Made by a program: the position numbers and the translations under genes. 64,000 nt of DNA from Cylindrodendrum hubeiense (lineage: Eukaryota > Ascomycota > Sordariomycetes > Hypocreales > Nectriaceae): positions 124,001 to 188,000 of the forward strand of contig JAANBB010000019.1 of assembly GCA_014621425.1 (NCBI GenBank). Reading direction: 5' to 3'. This document shows positions 22,235-35,600 of this stretch, piece after piece (the first letter of the stretch is position 1; every line of letters starts with the position of its first letter). The notes beneath the pieces are model-generated. The model was not told the origin of the DNA. It was given only the letters and a program-made list of their open reading frames with translations, and ran no database searches.

Positions 22235-25190
22235 TTTGAGAAGTGATGCTGAAGTCGACGATATTATGAAGTCGAGATAATTTGTGTTTTCTTGCAACAG
22301 CGCCACAGGAGCTCGAGGAGGAGTTCTCTGAGTATTAAAGAGCAGCCGAACTCACCTTAGCCTGGTGATGTCTTCCCGGTGGCTTGCCCTTGGCTGCTGC
22401 TCAGCGTCATTCCACTCAACTGTGGAAGCGCCTCACGGGCATTGTGATCCCCCAGGGCAATGCTGCACACTCTGGTTGGTTATGCGCCGCCCTTGAATAT
22501 GGGCAAACCGAAGCCAGGCAAGGCCCAGACTTTGCCTAATTCTCAGCTGGAGTTGGCGATTGGTTGTGCTGACCCCGTGTGCTGCCTGTTGCTTTCTTTG
22601 TACTGTGGTAACTAGTGATGCGGTAAGACATGAGAGCTTGATTTTCTGCAAGGCTGTCACTTCACTAAACCGCACAAAGTGAGATACAGCGTAGACCTGA
22701 CAAGCTTTTGTGTCCAAATCCCATCAATTCTTCCGAATCAAGGCAGATCAATGTGTGATATCGTAAGCGACCAAGAGGATCTTGTTCATCGAGTTCAAGC
22801 ATCACTCCTGACAAAAGCCGAACCAGCTTTAATTTGTTGTTCCAGGGGTAAGCCACATATTGAGACATGAGACACAGCTGAGCCGAAAGGAGGGGGGGGG
22901 GGGATAAGCAAAGGATAGCGCGCCCCTGGGTCAAGATATCCAGATTTTACAATGCGTCGATGAGGACCAGGCTGAGATGCAAAAGGAGTGGCCTCCAAAT
23001 TCTCACCCCTGCTTTTCTCGTGGCTTCTGTGACAGCGAGGTAACCCGGGGGGCAAGACAAAATGTGGACTTCTAGGATCAGAAAATATTATAATCGTGGG
23101 TCAACGCAGCTTTATGATGTATTGTTTTAGCCAATATTAAGTTACATGCTTGACTGTTGCGAATCACACTAGTCAAATTGTTCCAGCTTCGTTGGCAATT
23201 TCAGGGACATACCGGCTATAGGGTAGGAAGCATTCAATGTGCGTGCAACGAACCCGCTCAGGTTATTTAGTGCATCGCCATCAGCTCCGATTACGGTTGG
23301 ATTGGGTTCGTCGTCGTCACATTTGATCAAGGGATTCCGGTTAATCGATTGTGGACCCAAAATGGGATCATTGTATTGATATGGGATGACTCTCATCTGT
23401 GATTGACAGTCGGAACATTTCTTGGAGACCTCATTGTAGACAAGAGTCATCGCAGGTCACTACAATCGGCACAATCACACCTCATGAGTCAGACAGTTTT
23501 GGTTGTTTTTCTTAGCAAGACCACTGACATTTTAGATGAGATAAAGGCCTTTCGAGGCTTAGATTATACAACGAATTATATGCAACTCAGAAATGTTGCA
23601 GACAGGAGAATTGTAAGAGCCCAATTTAAGAATCACCCAACAATAGCAGCATCCTCATGTCAATCTCCATTGCCACGCTACATATAACGCACTACATATT
23701 TCAGTGCCTGGGTCAAAAGTCTATGTCAAACAGAAGAGGGCTAAAATTTACGCCGCGGCTCCATCAATTGTCGTCGAGGGATCGGAGTGTACTCGAGGTT
23801 TTTAACCGAGCCTTCTTGGATCTAACACGCAACATCTACCGGCGAACTATCGCCGATGTTAAAAAATGCTGGGACACGACTCCTGTGAATATAGCAGCCA
23901 TTACTTAGGGTCTGCCGAAGCCCACCATATTTGAACGTATCCAGGACCACGAACTCAATATCCGAACAAACAAGCTTTTGTCATTTCTGCTTCAGTGGAA
24001 AGGTCCTTTCAGTCAAATAAACAACGTGGATTTGATGAAGAATGAGAGAGCAGTACGATTGGGGGAAACGGGAAAGTGCAGCTCACAATATCCCACTTCA
24101 ATGTGATATTTGTGACATCTGATGAATGGGGTGCAAATGATGATGAAAGATGCACTGTATCTCTGTCCAACTATGGGCTGCAAGGACCGCGATTATAAAG
24201 GAGGCTAGAAATGCTAAATGCCTGAGATTTACGGTACGATCATCTACTCACAGATCATAATCACGTGTATGGCTTCACAGCTGAAATAGCTGAAATAGGA
24301 AAAGCAATATAGATCACATCATACAACGCCTCAGTCTTCCACCGGATATACCTCCGTCTACTAGCGGCGAAACCTCCGTATTCTAACGGGGACTGCGTCA
24401 TAGCGGGAACCTGTTAAATGTGACAATCTCAAGGTCGCTAATGTTAGGAGAATGTGGAATATTGGCTGCGTAAGCTTACGGTGATATGAGGACCATGCAG
24501 CCAGCCACATGCACAAAATTGGCGAAAACACAATATTTGAATACGACCCAATAAACTTGCCAGAAATGCTATCATGTGTCCATTCACCAGGTGGCTTGAC
24601 CGAGAATTACCCCGGCTCATGGGGATGTACTGCAGCCTACCGGGACACTGTTTCATTTCGTAGGTTTCCCATAGCCCAGTGACCATAACGCTGTGTCGGA
24701 ATGTCATAACGTGGTATTAAGACCACTTTAATGTGGATAAAAAGGAATTATACTTAATGCAACATGAAAGGTTGGTCTGTATGACTTGAACATTGTACAT
24801 ATTCATTTATGATCTCACGCTTGGTAAACTCTTACTACTCCAAGAAGTACGAGTAGTATGCTGGCTTTTATTCATCCTGTCATACTATCCGTAGCTGGGA
24901 TATAGAGTAGGTCATGCGAGAATTATAACTGCTCAGACAGTAGGTAGGCGATTAAATATGATACCATGCGAGGATCGGGCATAAAGACTAGTCTGCAATT
25001 CGAACAATAACGACCAAAACTCTTTTCATTGTCATGGGAAGAACATTAGAACCATAACTGGATGTTGGACACGAAGGTGGCGTACGCAATGATCACACAC
25101 TAGCGATTACGGGACAGCTCGGTGTAGATCTGTGGGAGTTTCATATCTGGCTTTGCATCAAGAAGGAAGCTGTACGCGAAGAAGATCTCG
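22235..25190. other. Gene-poor region upstream of the NRPS
   Basis: Nearly 3 kb without a convincing gene. A run of 12 G lies at about 22892-22903. A minus-strand ATG frame at 23169-23450 (93 codons, with a CSDC motif) is the longest candidate but matches no family I know. The rest is short, AT-rich frames. Confidence 0.45.
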
Positions 25191-25356
25191 TTGAGTCTTC
25201 AAATGCTTGTGGGGCAGCCCAGAACGCCCCGAAGTTTGACAGGTACTGATCTATCTATGGGCAACTCAACTACAGATGAGGTATCTGCGAGCTGGGCTGT
25301 ATACCGGCTCAAATCCGATTTGCCCCTGGAAGCCCCACAAGCATTTGCACACTCAA
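25191..25356 (+). mobile_element. Small TIR element (MITE-like), copy 1
   Basis: About 166 bases bounded by near-perfect inverted repeats. The left end begins TTGAGTCTTCAAATGCTTGT and the right end is its reverse complement with two mismatches over 25 bases. It has no coding capacity. The interior shares blocks with the copies at 25594 and 55741 (CCGGCTCAAATCCGA, AAGTTTGACAG, GATGAGGTAT). A target-site duplication is not clear. Confidence 0.7.
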
Positions 25357-25593
25357 AGAAATAGCCCGGTACGTATAGAATACGTAGGCAAATACGGATA
25401 TGATATGATGATCAATGTGACAGTTTTGACGGGACAGCTCAAGGTCGATCAGGCTAACTGAGACATACCGCAGCTCAGCCACTGACAGTAAGATGCACAA
25501 CGGCCAGAGAATCGGGGCCTCTGGTGGGCTGATCGTCGTTGCATCCGACCGAAGTTACGATAGAGCCGTTCAGGCCCAAGGAGTGAAATCTCG

Positions 25594-25758
25594 TTGAGTT
25601 GGAAAATGCTTGTGGGCTACCGGGGACAAATCGGATTTGAGCCGAAATACAGCTCAGTTAGCAGATACTTCATCAATAGCTCAGCTGCAAACAAAACCAT
25701 TGGTATATCTCAAACCTGGGGAATTTCAGAACTGCCCCACAAACATTTCCCCACTCAA
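25594..25758 (-). mobile_element. Small TIR element, copy 2, inverted relative to copy 1
   Basis: About 165 bases. The left end reads TTGAGTTGGAAAATGCTTGT and the right end ends in CCCCACTCAA. The interior contains the reverse complement of the copy 1 core (TCGGATTTGAGCCG), so the two copies face opposite ways about 240 bases apart. Confidence 0.65.
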
Positions 25759-26670
25759 AGAGAAGGAGTGAACGTTTTATGGCGTTTACGTTGCGGCACA
25801 AGTTTAAGTGTCCACCGTGGCTTGGAAATATTCCGAAAAGAAGAATGTCTCGGTGTGTTGCCTCATTGCTTACCGGGAGATTTCATGGCGTATTGATACA
25901 TGGAAGGTGCGGCCTGTGCAACCGCCCTCGGTAGTACGCGGGAACATATGACTCTGAAGGGAACATCCTGAGTAGCGTCGGTCTCAAATATGGCGTTGAT
26001 TAAGAGACATTTTGTGAGACCGATGTCAGCCAACGCCGTAGCTTATGCTTTATCGTACGACAGAGTGTATACAGGGTGGAACGTTATTTGTGTTGAGCCT
26101 GGCCCGCTGTTAAGTCCGATGACTGTCAAGTTGTACGACAAACAGATGGCAAGCCCCATCACCGTATAACCGGAATAGTAAATTAATAAGGAAGGAAATG
26201 TTGGCCAAGGGCCGGAATAATTGTGATAAATAGAAGCTGGACCAGCCGGTTCTCTAGCTAGATCTTCATCCTGTTCTTGCAACGTTCCGGAGACCCCAGG
26301 TGCTGTCAGCAACTGTGAGCTCTGACCGAAACCTTGTTCAAAATTTGACTCAGGTTCTCTGGAACCTGTTTCAAGCTGTGAGAAACTTTGATCCATAATA
26401 TCTATCCGAGAGACCGGCTCTTCGTAAGCAAATAACCTCTTGGAGGCACTACACACACAAACAGCATCCCCAACTCAGTCAGCCAGTGGCAATACTTTAG
26501 GACTGAATTTCTATCTCGAATTTTGGACATATATTATCTGGTATGTGTTAATGATGATATTAAACCAACAAGCGCGGGGATCAATATAGCTGACCAAGAA
26601 ATCAAGCTAGTTTCTGCGAGATATTTCAGACGATCAACTATCGCTCTACACTGTTCGCGCATTACCAAAG
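25759..26670. other. 5' region of the NRPS gene
   Basis: Contains a minus-strand ATG frame of 118 codons (26396-26043) with one possible membrane segment and no recognised family. It is divergent from the NRPS and could be a small gene, but I cannot support it. The rest is the NRPS promoter region, without an obvious TATA box. Confidence 0.35.
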
Positions 26671-29600
26671 ATGACTATCAACCAAAGTGGCAAGGGTGAT
26701 GGTCCAGCGCTTCCTGCTCCGATTTCCCCTGTTCAGCAGAAGCTGGGCGATTATTGGGGAAAAGCGCTGGCAGGGTGCGAGTGTGCTCCATTTCCGGTCC
26801 TTCCAACCTCGATCGACCAGCCACGGGTAGACAGTGTGATCGAGCATCAAATCCCTCCACTTCGGGGTTCTCATGGTATCACAACATCGACCCTAATTCA
26901 TGCTGCATGGGCCTTGGTTGCAGCGCGGATGACCAATTCCGATAATGTGGTCTTCGGTACCACTTTGACAAGACGTGGTAACACGATGGACCCGACGGTC
27001 GCACCAGTCCCAATATGGATCAAGTTGGACCAAAACCAAACAATTCTGAACTTTTTGACGATGGTACAACAGCAAGAAATGGAGATGATTCAATTTCAGC
27101 ACACAGAGTTTCAACAGATTGCAAGTACTCCCGAGGGTAGGCAAGCATGCATGTTCCAGACCTTAGTTGTGGTCCAGCCCCAAGACTTCCACGAGCAGCA
27201 CTGGAGAGAATCCTATTCTCTAGTGCTTGAAATACATGAAATGGACCAACCCACAGTGATGGCTAGGTTTGACTCGAGAGTAGTTGGAACCTGGATGGTG
27301 GAGAACTTGATGGAGCGCCTTGAGTTGGTGGTAAGCCAACTTCAGAATGCGGGTCATACAACAAAGAGGATTGCAGATACCAACATCACCACTCAGAGGG
27401 ACCTTGAACAAATTTGGGAGTGGAATCAAACGGTTCTCGCCCCCGTTGAGCGATGTTTACACGAGGCCATTGATGAATTCGCCGAAGCTTACCCTGCCGC
27501 ACTGGCCGTGTGTGCATGGGACGGAGAGTTGACCTATGGTGAACTGAATCGACTCGCGACGAGGCTGGCAAGCCACCTTATTGACCTGGGGGTTGGATCT
27601 GAAGTGCTGGTCCCGCTTTGCTTTGAGAAGTCAATGTGGACGACAGTTGCTGTGCTTGCTGTGCTCAAGGCAGGAGGAGGCTTCGTGTTACTTGACCCTT
27701 ACCTCCCGGAACAACGACTTCAGGCCATTGTCCGTCAAGTCAAAGCAAATATGGTCTTATCCTCGCCTTTGAATCACAACTTAAGCTCGCGGTTGGTACA
27801 CGACGTGATTACCATCAATTTGGAATTCCTCGCTGGTCTAGAATCAACAGATTCAGTGAGCTTACGCAAAGTCTGCAATTCATCTCCTGCGTACGTAATG
27901 TTCACCTCTGGCAGCACGGGCGCCCCCAAGGGAGCAGTTATCACCCACAAGAATGTTGCATCGGCCTTTCTGCGCGATACAAGTCAATTTGGCTATGCGG
28001 CTGATTCTCGGATCTACGACTTTGCATCATACAGCTTCGCCATTTCTGTCACCAATATCTTTGCAGCTCTCTCCACAGGAGGATGTTTATGTGTTCCCAG
28101 TGATCACGATAAGAAAAATGACCTGGCGCGAAGTATAACATCGTTACAGGCCAATATAGCCATTTTGACCCCTTCTGTGGCTGCGACCTTGTCTCCAGAT
28201 AAGGTTCCTGGGTTGAAAACGATTATTCTCGTCGGCGAAGCGGTCCGCGTTAAAGATATTGCGCAATGGCAGAATCAGCGCGTGAAGATTTTTAATGGAT
28301 ACGGAACCAGCGAATGCAGTACGTGCAACACACTCAATTCAACTGCCTCTCATCCAAATGAGCTTGCTCACATTGGAAAAGGAGCGGGCACGGTCACTTG
28401 GATCGTGGACCCAGAAAATCACCATACCCTGTTGCCACCCGGGTGTGCAGGTGAACTTCTGCTCGAAGGGCCACTTCTTGGTCGCGGCTACCTGCATGAT
28501 CCGGAAAAAACAGCAGCAGTGTTTCTTGATGATCCGCCAGCTTGGCTAAAGCAAGGCTCGTCGAGTCGCCCAGGAAGGCATGGGCGGATCTATAAAACCG
28601 GCGATATTGTCTGCTATAACGAAGAAGGAAACTTGATATACCTGGGGCGCAAGGATGACCAAGTAAAGATCCGCGGGCAGCGGGTCGAGTTACAAGAAAT
28701 CGAACATTGGGTCCAAGACTGCGTGCCAGAGGCAACCCAGGTCGTTGTCGAAACTTTCTCCCCGCGGGGGAGCGATGGGAGCCCTATACTTGGCGCTTTC
28801 CTTTTAATAAAGGACCGCTCAACTCAAGTCGACGAGGCAGATCCTAAGATCCTTCCGATTTCTTCCAATATTGAGGATGAACTGGCCAAAAGTCTGCCGA
28901 CTTACATGATCCCATCAGTCTTCTTTTCTGTTAGCGAGCTGCCTATGACCGCCACAGGAAAAATGAGCAGGAAGCAGCTACGCCAAATTGGTGCATCCTT
29001 TTCGGTCCAGCAACTGGCTGAAATAAGAACTGCAGGGCGAGGACCAAAACAGCAGCCAAGATCGCAGACAGAACGAGAGATGCAGAGGATCTGGGCGGAC
29101 ATCCTTGGAATCGAAGTCATCACGATTGGACTCGATGATAGCTTCCTGAAACTTGGCGGCGATTCGATTGATGCAATGAAGGTTGTTGGAGAGGCTCGCA
29201 AATTTGGACTTGAACTGGCAGTATCAGACATCTTCCAACATCCTACGTTGCACCAAGTAAGCAACAGGGCACGTTCAATTACGAGCGACGATGTCATCCA
29301 AATCTCAAGACCTCAACAATCTGGACCCACAGAGCAATCTTTTGCTCAAGCGCGTCTGTACTTTCTGGAACAATTGTACCCTGGGTTAACCTGGTATCAT
29401 CAGTCTTACGCAACTCGGATTCTAGGGCCGCTTCAACTCGATGCACTTAGCACCGCTATTCACACATTAGAAGCTCGCCACGAAATTTTGCGCACGACAT
29501 TTCCATCTGAACTTGGGGTTGGAATGCAGGCAGTCCAAACATTCCAACAAACAGAGTTGAATGTGGTTGACATTCCCCTGGATGACGAAAACTTCCTGCA

Positions 29601-32600
29601 AACGCTACGGCGAGAGCAGACAACCCCATTCAATCTACAATGCGAACCGGGCTGGAGGGTCTCTCTCTATCGCTCGGATAAAGAGATTCATGTCTTATCT
29701 ATTGTCATGCATCACATCATCTCCGATGGGTGGTCTATTGACATTCTTCGTCGAGAGCTGGCTGTATTTTACTCTGCTGCCACTCGAGGCCATGATCCGC
29801 TCTCGCAGGTGGAACATCTACACATTCAGTACAGAGACTACTCTATTTGGCAAAAGAAACAGCATTATGAGCATCAACGCCAACTCGAATATTGGGTGAG
29901 GCAATTGAGTACAAGCCGCCCTGCCGAAATCCGAAGCGATAAGCCTCGTCCACCGAATCTCTCGGGTAAGGGTGACGTACAAAGTTTTAGGATCGATGGT
30001 TCTCTCTACAGTCAACTTCGCAAATTCTGCGCTCATCACGAGGTCACACCATTTGTGGTCCTTCTCACCGCATTTAAGATTGCACACTACCGGCTTACGG
30101 GCATACCTGATGCCACTGTTGGAACGGCAAACGCAAATCGGAGCCGATGGGAGCTCAGAAACATCATAGGCTTTTTCGTTAACCTGCAGTGCATCCGAAT
30201 GAATATCGAAGATGAATCCTTCGAAGAGTTGGTCCATCAGGTACAGGCAACCAGCATTGCCTCCTTCGCAAACCAAGATGTCCCATTCGAAAAGATCGTC
30301 TCAAAGCTGACAAAGGGAGGGGACCTGTCGCGCAACCCACTAGTCCAGGTGGTTTTTGCACTTCATTCCCAGCTACAGCTTGGCCAGTTTACGTTTGAGG
30401 GCACTAAAACGGAACAAATACCATCCCCAGTGGTGTCAAGGTTCGATATGGAGTTTCATTTCTATCAAGAGCAAAACTCTTTACGAGGCGAAGTCCTGTT
30501 CTCAACAGATCTCTATGGGTTTGCAACCATCCAGAATTTGCTATCGGTATTCCTTACAATCCTTGAACGAGGCCTTGAAGCACCGAAAACTAAAGTTGTG
30601 TCGCTGCCATTATTGACAGGCGAAAACTACTCCATTCTTGAGAAGATGAACGTTATGCAGATTACTCGAACGGCCTATCCTAGAGATCTTAGTATCATCG
30701 ACGTCTTCTACCAGCAAGTCAACGCTTATCCACATAAAGTGGCTGTCAAGGATTCATCTTCACACCTTACCTATACACAGGTGGATGAGTTGTCAGATAA
30801 AATTGCACAGTGGCTGGTGGGACGGTCATATGCTCCTGAATCTCTGATAGGTGTGTTTGCAAGTCGATCTTGTGAGACAATTCTTGCTTTTCTAGGCATT
30901 CTAAAGGCCAACCTCGCTTATTTACCCTTGGATGTCAAGACCCCTGTCGGTCGTGTCAGAAATATTCTGTCATCCATTCAAGGCGACAAGATTGTCCTTC
31001 TTGGACCCGATACACATCCCCCTTCTCTTCAACTAGAGCATGTCGAATTTATTGGCATTGCGGAAATTCTTAACGCTCAGCCTCAGTGTTTGGGACAACT
31101 ACCTACGACGTCTAAACCTTCAGCCACTAGCCTCGCTTATATTATGTTCACATCAGGTTCCACAGGCCAACCGAAAGGAGTGATGATAGAGCACCGTGGT
31201 GTTGTGCGGCTGGTAAAACATAGCAACGCGGTGCAGACCTCACCCACTACCCCAACTATGGCCCACATCTCAAATATTGCATTCGACGCTGCCACGTGGG
31301 AGATCTATGCTGCGTTGTTAAATGGTGGAACATTGGTCTGCATCGATAATATGGTGGTATTGAACCACCACGCCCTAACGGAAGTTTTTACCCGTGAGAA
31401 GATTGGATGCCTTTTCATCACACCTGCTCTCCTTAAGCAATATCTTCTCGAGTGCTCATCTGCCATGAGCACATTGGAGGCTCTTTTTGTTGGCGGGGAA
31501 CGCTCGGAACCGCAAGATTTGTTGAAAGCGCGTGGTCTGATAAATGGCAAGGTGCACCACGTATATGGACCGACTGAAAATACGTCGCTAAGCACGATTT
31601 ACTGCCTGTCGGACTTAGAGGAAGACCTATTTCACAACGGAGTGCCTATAGGCAGAGCTATCAGTAACTCGGGTGCATATGTCATGGACACACGTTTGAC
31701 TGCTGTTCCTCTCGGGATAGTTGGAGAGCTCGTACTCACTGGAGATGGCCTGGCAAGAGGTTATATCGACCCCCAGCAGAACCTCGACCGGTTCGTAACG
31801 GTCATGATTGACGGAGAGCTAGTTCGAGCCTATCGAACTGGAGATTACGCCCGGTATCGTCCCTCGGACCATCAGCTGGAATTCCTTGGTCGAGTTGACG
31901 GGCAAATCAAGATCCGAGGCCAACGTGTTGAGTTAGGGGAAATTGAGCACGTCCTCCAAAACCACGACGCTGTGGATCATGCAATTATCATTGTGCAACA
32001 TACGGATGGCCAAGAAGACCGACTGCTTGGTTTCGTTACAATACTTGATTCTACAAGTGAACAAGTCGGTTGCAATGAAGACCCAGACGATGGCAACGAG
32101 GCAGACCATCTTGAGATGTGGGAGGAGACGTTTGACACCGACACGTACACTTCTTTCAATAATATCCAACCCAATACGATTGGCAGGGACTTCACGGGAT
32201 GGACTTCAATGTTTGATGGTAGGGACATTGACAAGGAAGAGATGAATGAGTGGTTGGATGACACGATTGAAACTTTACTCAATGGCAGTCAACCCGGAAA
32301 CATTCTCGAGATCGGAACAGGCTCAGGTATGATTCTCTTCAGCTTGAAAGAGCTTGCGACCTACGTCGGTCTCGAACCATCTGGACGAGCAGTGGCTTTC
32401 GTCACGAAGGCCGTTAATTCATTTCCTGAATTAGCAGACAAGGTTACCCTACACAAGGGTACAGCCGCGAACGTCAACCAATTGGATTACACAATGAATC
32501 GCCCGAATCTTGCTGTAATCAACTCGGTTGCTCAATACTTTCCTAGCCAAGACTACCTATTCACCATAGTGAAAGATCTTCTCCAGCTGAAAGGTATGAA

Positions 32601-35600
32601 GCAGATCTTCCTGGGTGATATACGGTCGCATGCTCTGTATCGAGAATTTCAAGCTGCCAAATGCATGCGCCTTATGGGAGATAAGGTTAGCAAGGAAGAA
32701 GTTCGACGCAAAATGAAAGAAATCGCTCAATCCGAGCTGGAGCTGCTGGTTGATCCAGCATTTTTCACTTCCCTCCCGAGTCGATTACCTCATCTTGTCG
32801 AACACGTCGAAATTCTGCCTAAAATGATGAAGTCGACAAATGAGCTCAGTTGCTTTCGCTATGCAGCTGTGATTCACGTCAAAGATCAAGACACAGGATC
32901 ACAACAACGACCGCAACAAATCCGCACTGTTGATGACTATACGTGGATCGACTTCGTGGATGAAAGCTTGGATCGGCAATCACTGCTTCAGCTGCTCCGG
33001 AAGTCCTCGAATGAATCAGTCGTGGCTGTTGGAAATATTCCCTACGAGAAAACGATATTTGAGAGACATGTTATTGACTCTCTTGACAGCATGGCGGATG
33101 AAACACTTGATTCCATTCACTGGCTCTCTGTTGCGCAAGAAAAGACTAAAGCCAAGTCTTCGATGTCTGCATCTGAGTTGGCAGAAGTGGCTGAACAGGC
33201 AGGATATCGAGTCGAACTTAGCTGCGCTCGACAATATCGTCAAAGAGGTGGTCTAGATGCCATATTTCATCACTACAAGCCGGAAAAGGAAGGAAGCAGG
33301 GTCCTGTTCAGGTTTCCCACTGATTATCAGGGACGATCACAGGACACGCTCAGTAGCCACCCTATGCAGCAACATGTAAGGCTAAAGGTTCAAGAAGAGC
33401 TGTACCAGAAGTTACACGAGCAACTACCAGCATATATGGTTCCTCAGATGATCACTATTCTCGATAATATGCCTGTTAACCAAAACGGCAAGGTCGACCG
33501 TCAAGCGCTTGTGGCAAGGGCTCAGACCCATACAGCACAAAAATCCATCCGGCAGCCAATATCAAGTACCGAGCGACAGATGCAGAAGATATGGGCCCAG
33601 GTACTGAGTATCGAACCGAAAATCATTGGGTTGGATGACAGCTTTTTCCAGCTCGGAGGCAACTCGATCGCTGCAATGAGGGTTGTTAGTGGGGCTCGCA
33701 AGATCGGACTTGAAGTTACGGTGGCGGATATCTTCAGCCATCCTCAACTGCACGAAATCGCCCGCCTCGCGGACAGCGTGGTCAATACCGAGGCCCCAGA
33801 TGCCATTGAACCGTTTGCGCTTCTGGATAATTCCTGTGATGTGCCCTCGATACTTCAAAACATCTCGATCCAATGCCGGGTAGATTCAGCCGTCGTACAA
33901 GATGCATACCCATGCACGCCACTGCAAGAAGGTCTCCTGTCATTGACATCAAAACGTTCAGGAGAGTACGTGATGCGGGCTACGTTGGAAATATCACCAA
34001 ACATCAAAATCGAGGCATTCCGACATGCATGGGAGAAAGTATACCGGACGACCGCAGTTTTACGTACGAGGGTTGTCCAACACGATGATATTGGTCTCCT
34101 ACAAGTTGTCATTCGTGAAGAAATTGACTGGATTGAGTCATGTGGTCTCGACAATTACCTCAAGACCGATGAAACCAGACCTACTGAGTTAGGCCAGCCT
34201 CTCGCACGCTTCGCACTTATTCAAGACGAGGACGGCATAGTTCGGTGGTTTGTATTAACAATGCATCACGCAATCTACGACGGATGGTCTGCATCCCTCA
34301 TCCTGGATGCAGTCGAGCGGGCATACTTGGGTGATTTGATACAAGAAGGACCTCAGTTCCAAGCATTCATCAAGTATATCGGAAAGCAGGATGAGAAGAG
34401 CACGGCGACATACTGGAGAAGTGCACTTGCGGACTGCGGGGCTGTTCCATTCCCGGCTCTTCCACCATCCATCGAGCAGCCGATGGCAGACACAGTCATC
34501 GAGTGTCAGCTTCCACGGCTCCGAGAACAGTCTCTAGATATTACAGCATCGACGATAATTCGTGCTGCTTGGGGATTGGTCGCAGGAGGGGTAACCAACA
34601 CCGACGACGTCGTGTTTGGCGTGACACTTTTTGGAAGAAATGCTCCCATTACCGACATTGACAAGATGGCGGCGCCACTATTCGCAACATGCCCTATGCG
34701 AATTAAGCTTGCCAGCGACCAAAAGGTTTCGGAATACTTAATGTCCCTTCAGCGACAGGCGACCGAAATGATACCGTTTGAGCAGACAGGGTTGCATCGG
34801 ATTGCCAGGATTTCATCCCATTGCCAGCTAGCATGTCAGTTTCAGACGCTGCTGGTGATTCAGGCGCAACAGGCCGACATCTTTGCTCAAAATGCTTTTG
34901 GAAACTGGCGACACGGCAACCAGCAACAGCATATGAGCACATATGCTTTAGAGATTGAAGTGACACTTGGAGTCGATGGGATTACGGTCAGGGCCATCTT
35001 CGACTCGAGGGTCATCCAGGCGTGCGTCGTGCAAGGCTTGCTGAAGCGACTTGAATTCGTGTTGCAACAGCTTGAAAGCGCAGATCCGGAAAAGACCCTC
35101 GCAGGCATCGAAATTATCAGCCTGGACGGTCTAGAGCAAATCTGGGAATGGAACCATATTGCTCCGGCGCGAGTTGATCAATGCGTACATGAGATGGTTC
35201 AAGAGCGCGCACAGTCTCAGCCCGCCTCCCCTGCCGTGTGTGCCTGGGACGGTGAGCTTACTTATCGTGAGCTAGATGAGCTTTCAACGCATTTAGCTGG
35301 AAGACTATTTGAGCTTGGGGTTGGCCCTGAGACACTGGTGCCGCTGTGCTTCGAGAAGTCGATGTGGACGCCGGTAGCGATGCTCGCTGTTCTCAAAGCA
35401 GGCGGAGCTTTCGTAATGCTTGACCCGTCTCTTCCGGAGCAGCGCATGCAAGCAATCTTGAAACAGTTGAAATCGGATCTTATACTGTCATCGGCTGAAA
35501 ATGCAGCTCTCAGCTCTCGACTATCCAGGACGGTCATCCAAGTTGATGCCGACTCCATCAATTTCTTCAAGCAAGCTTGCCAACCTCCAACACGTCAGTC

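Noticed and set aside
23169..23450. 93-codon minus-strand frame with a CSDC motif
   Set aside because: ATG start and even composition, but no family, no partner exon and no promoter that I could defend.
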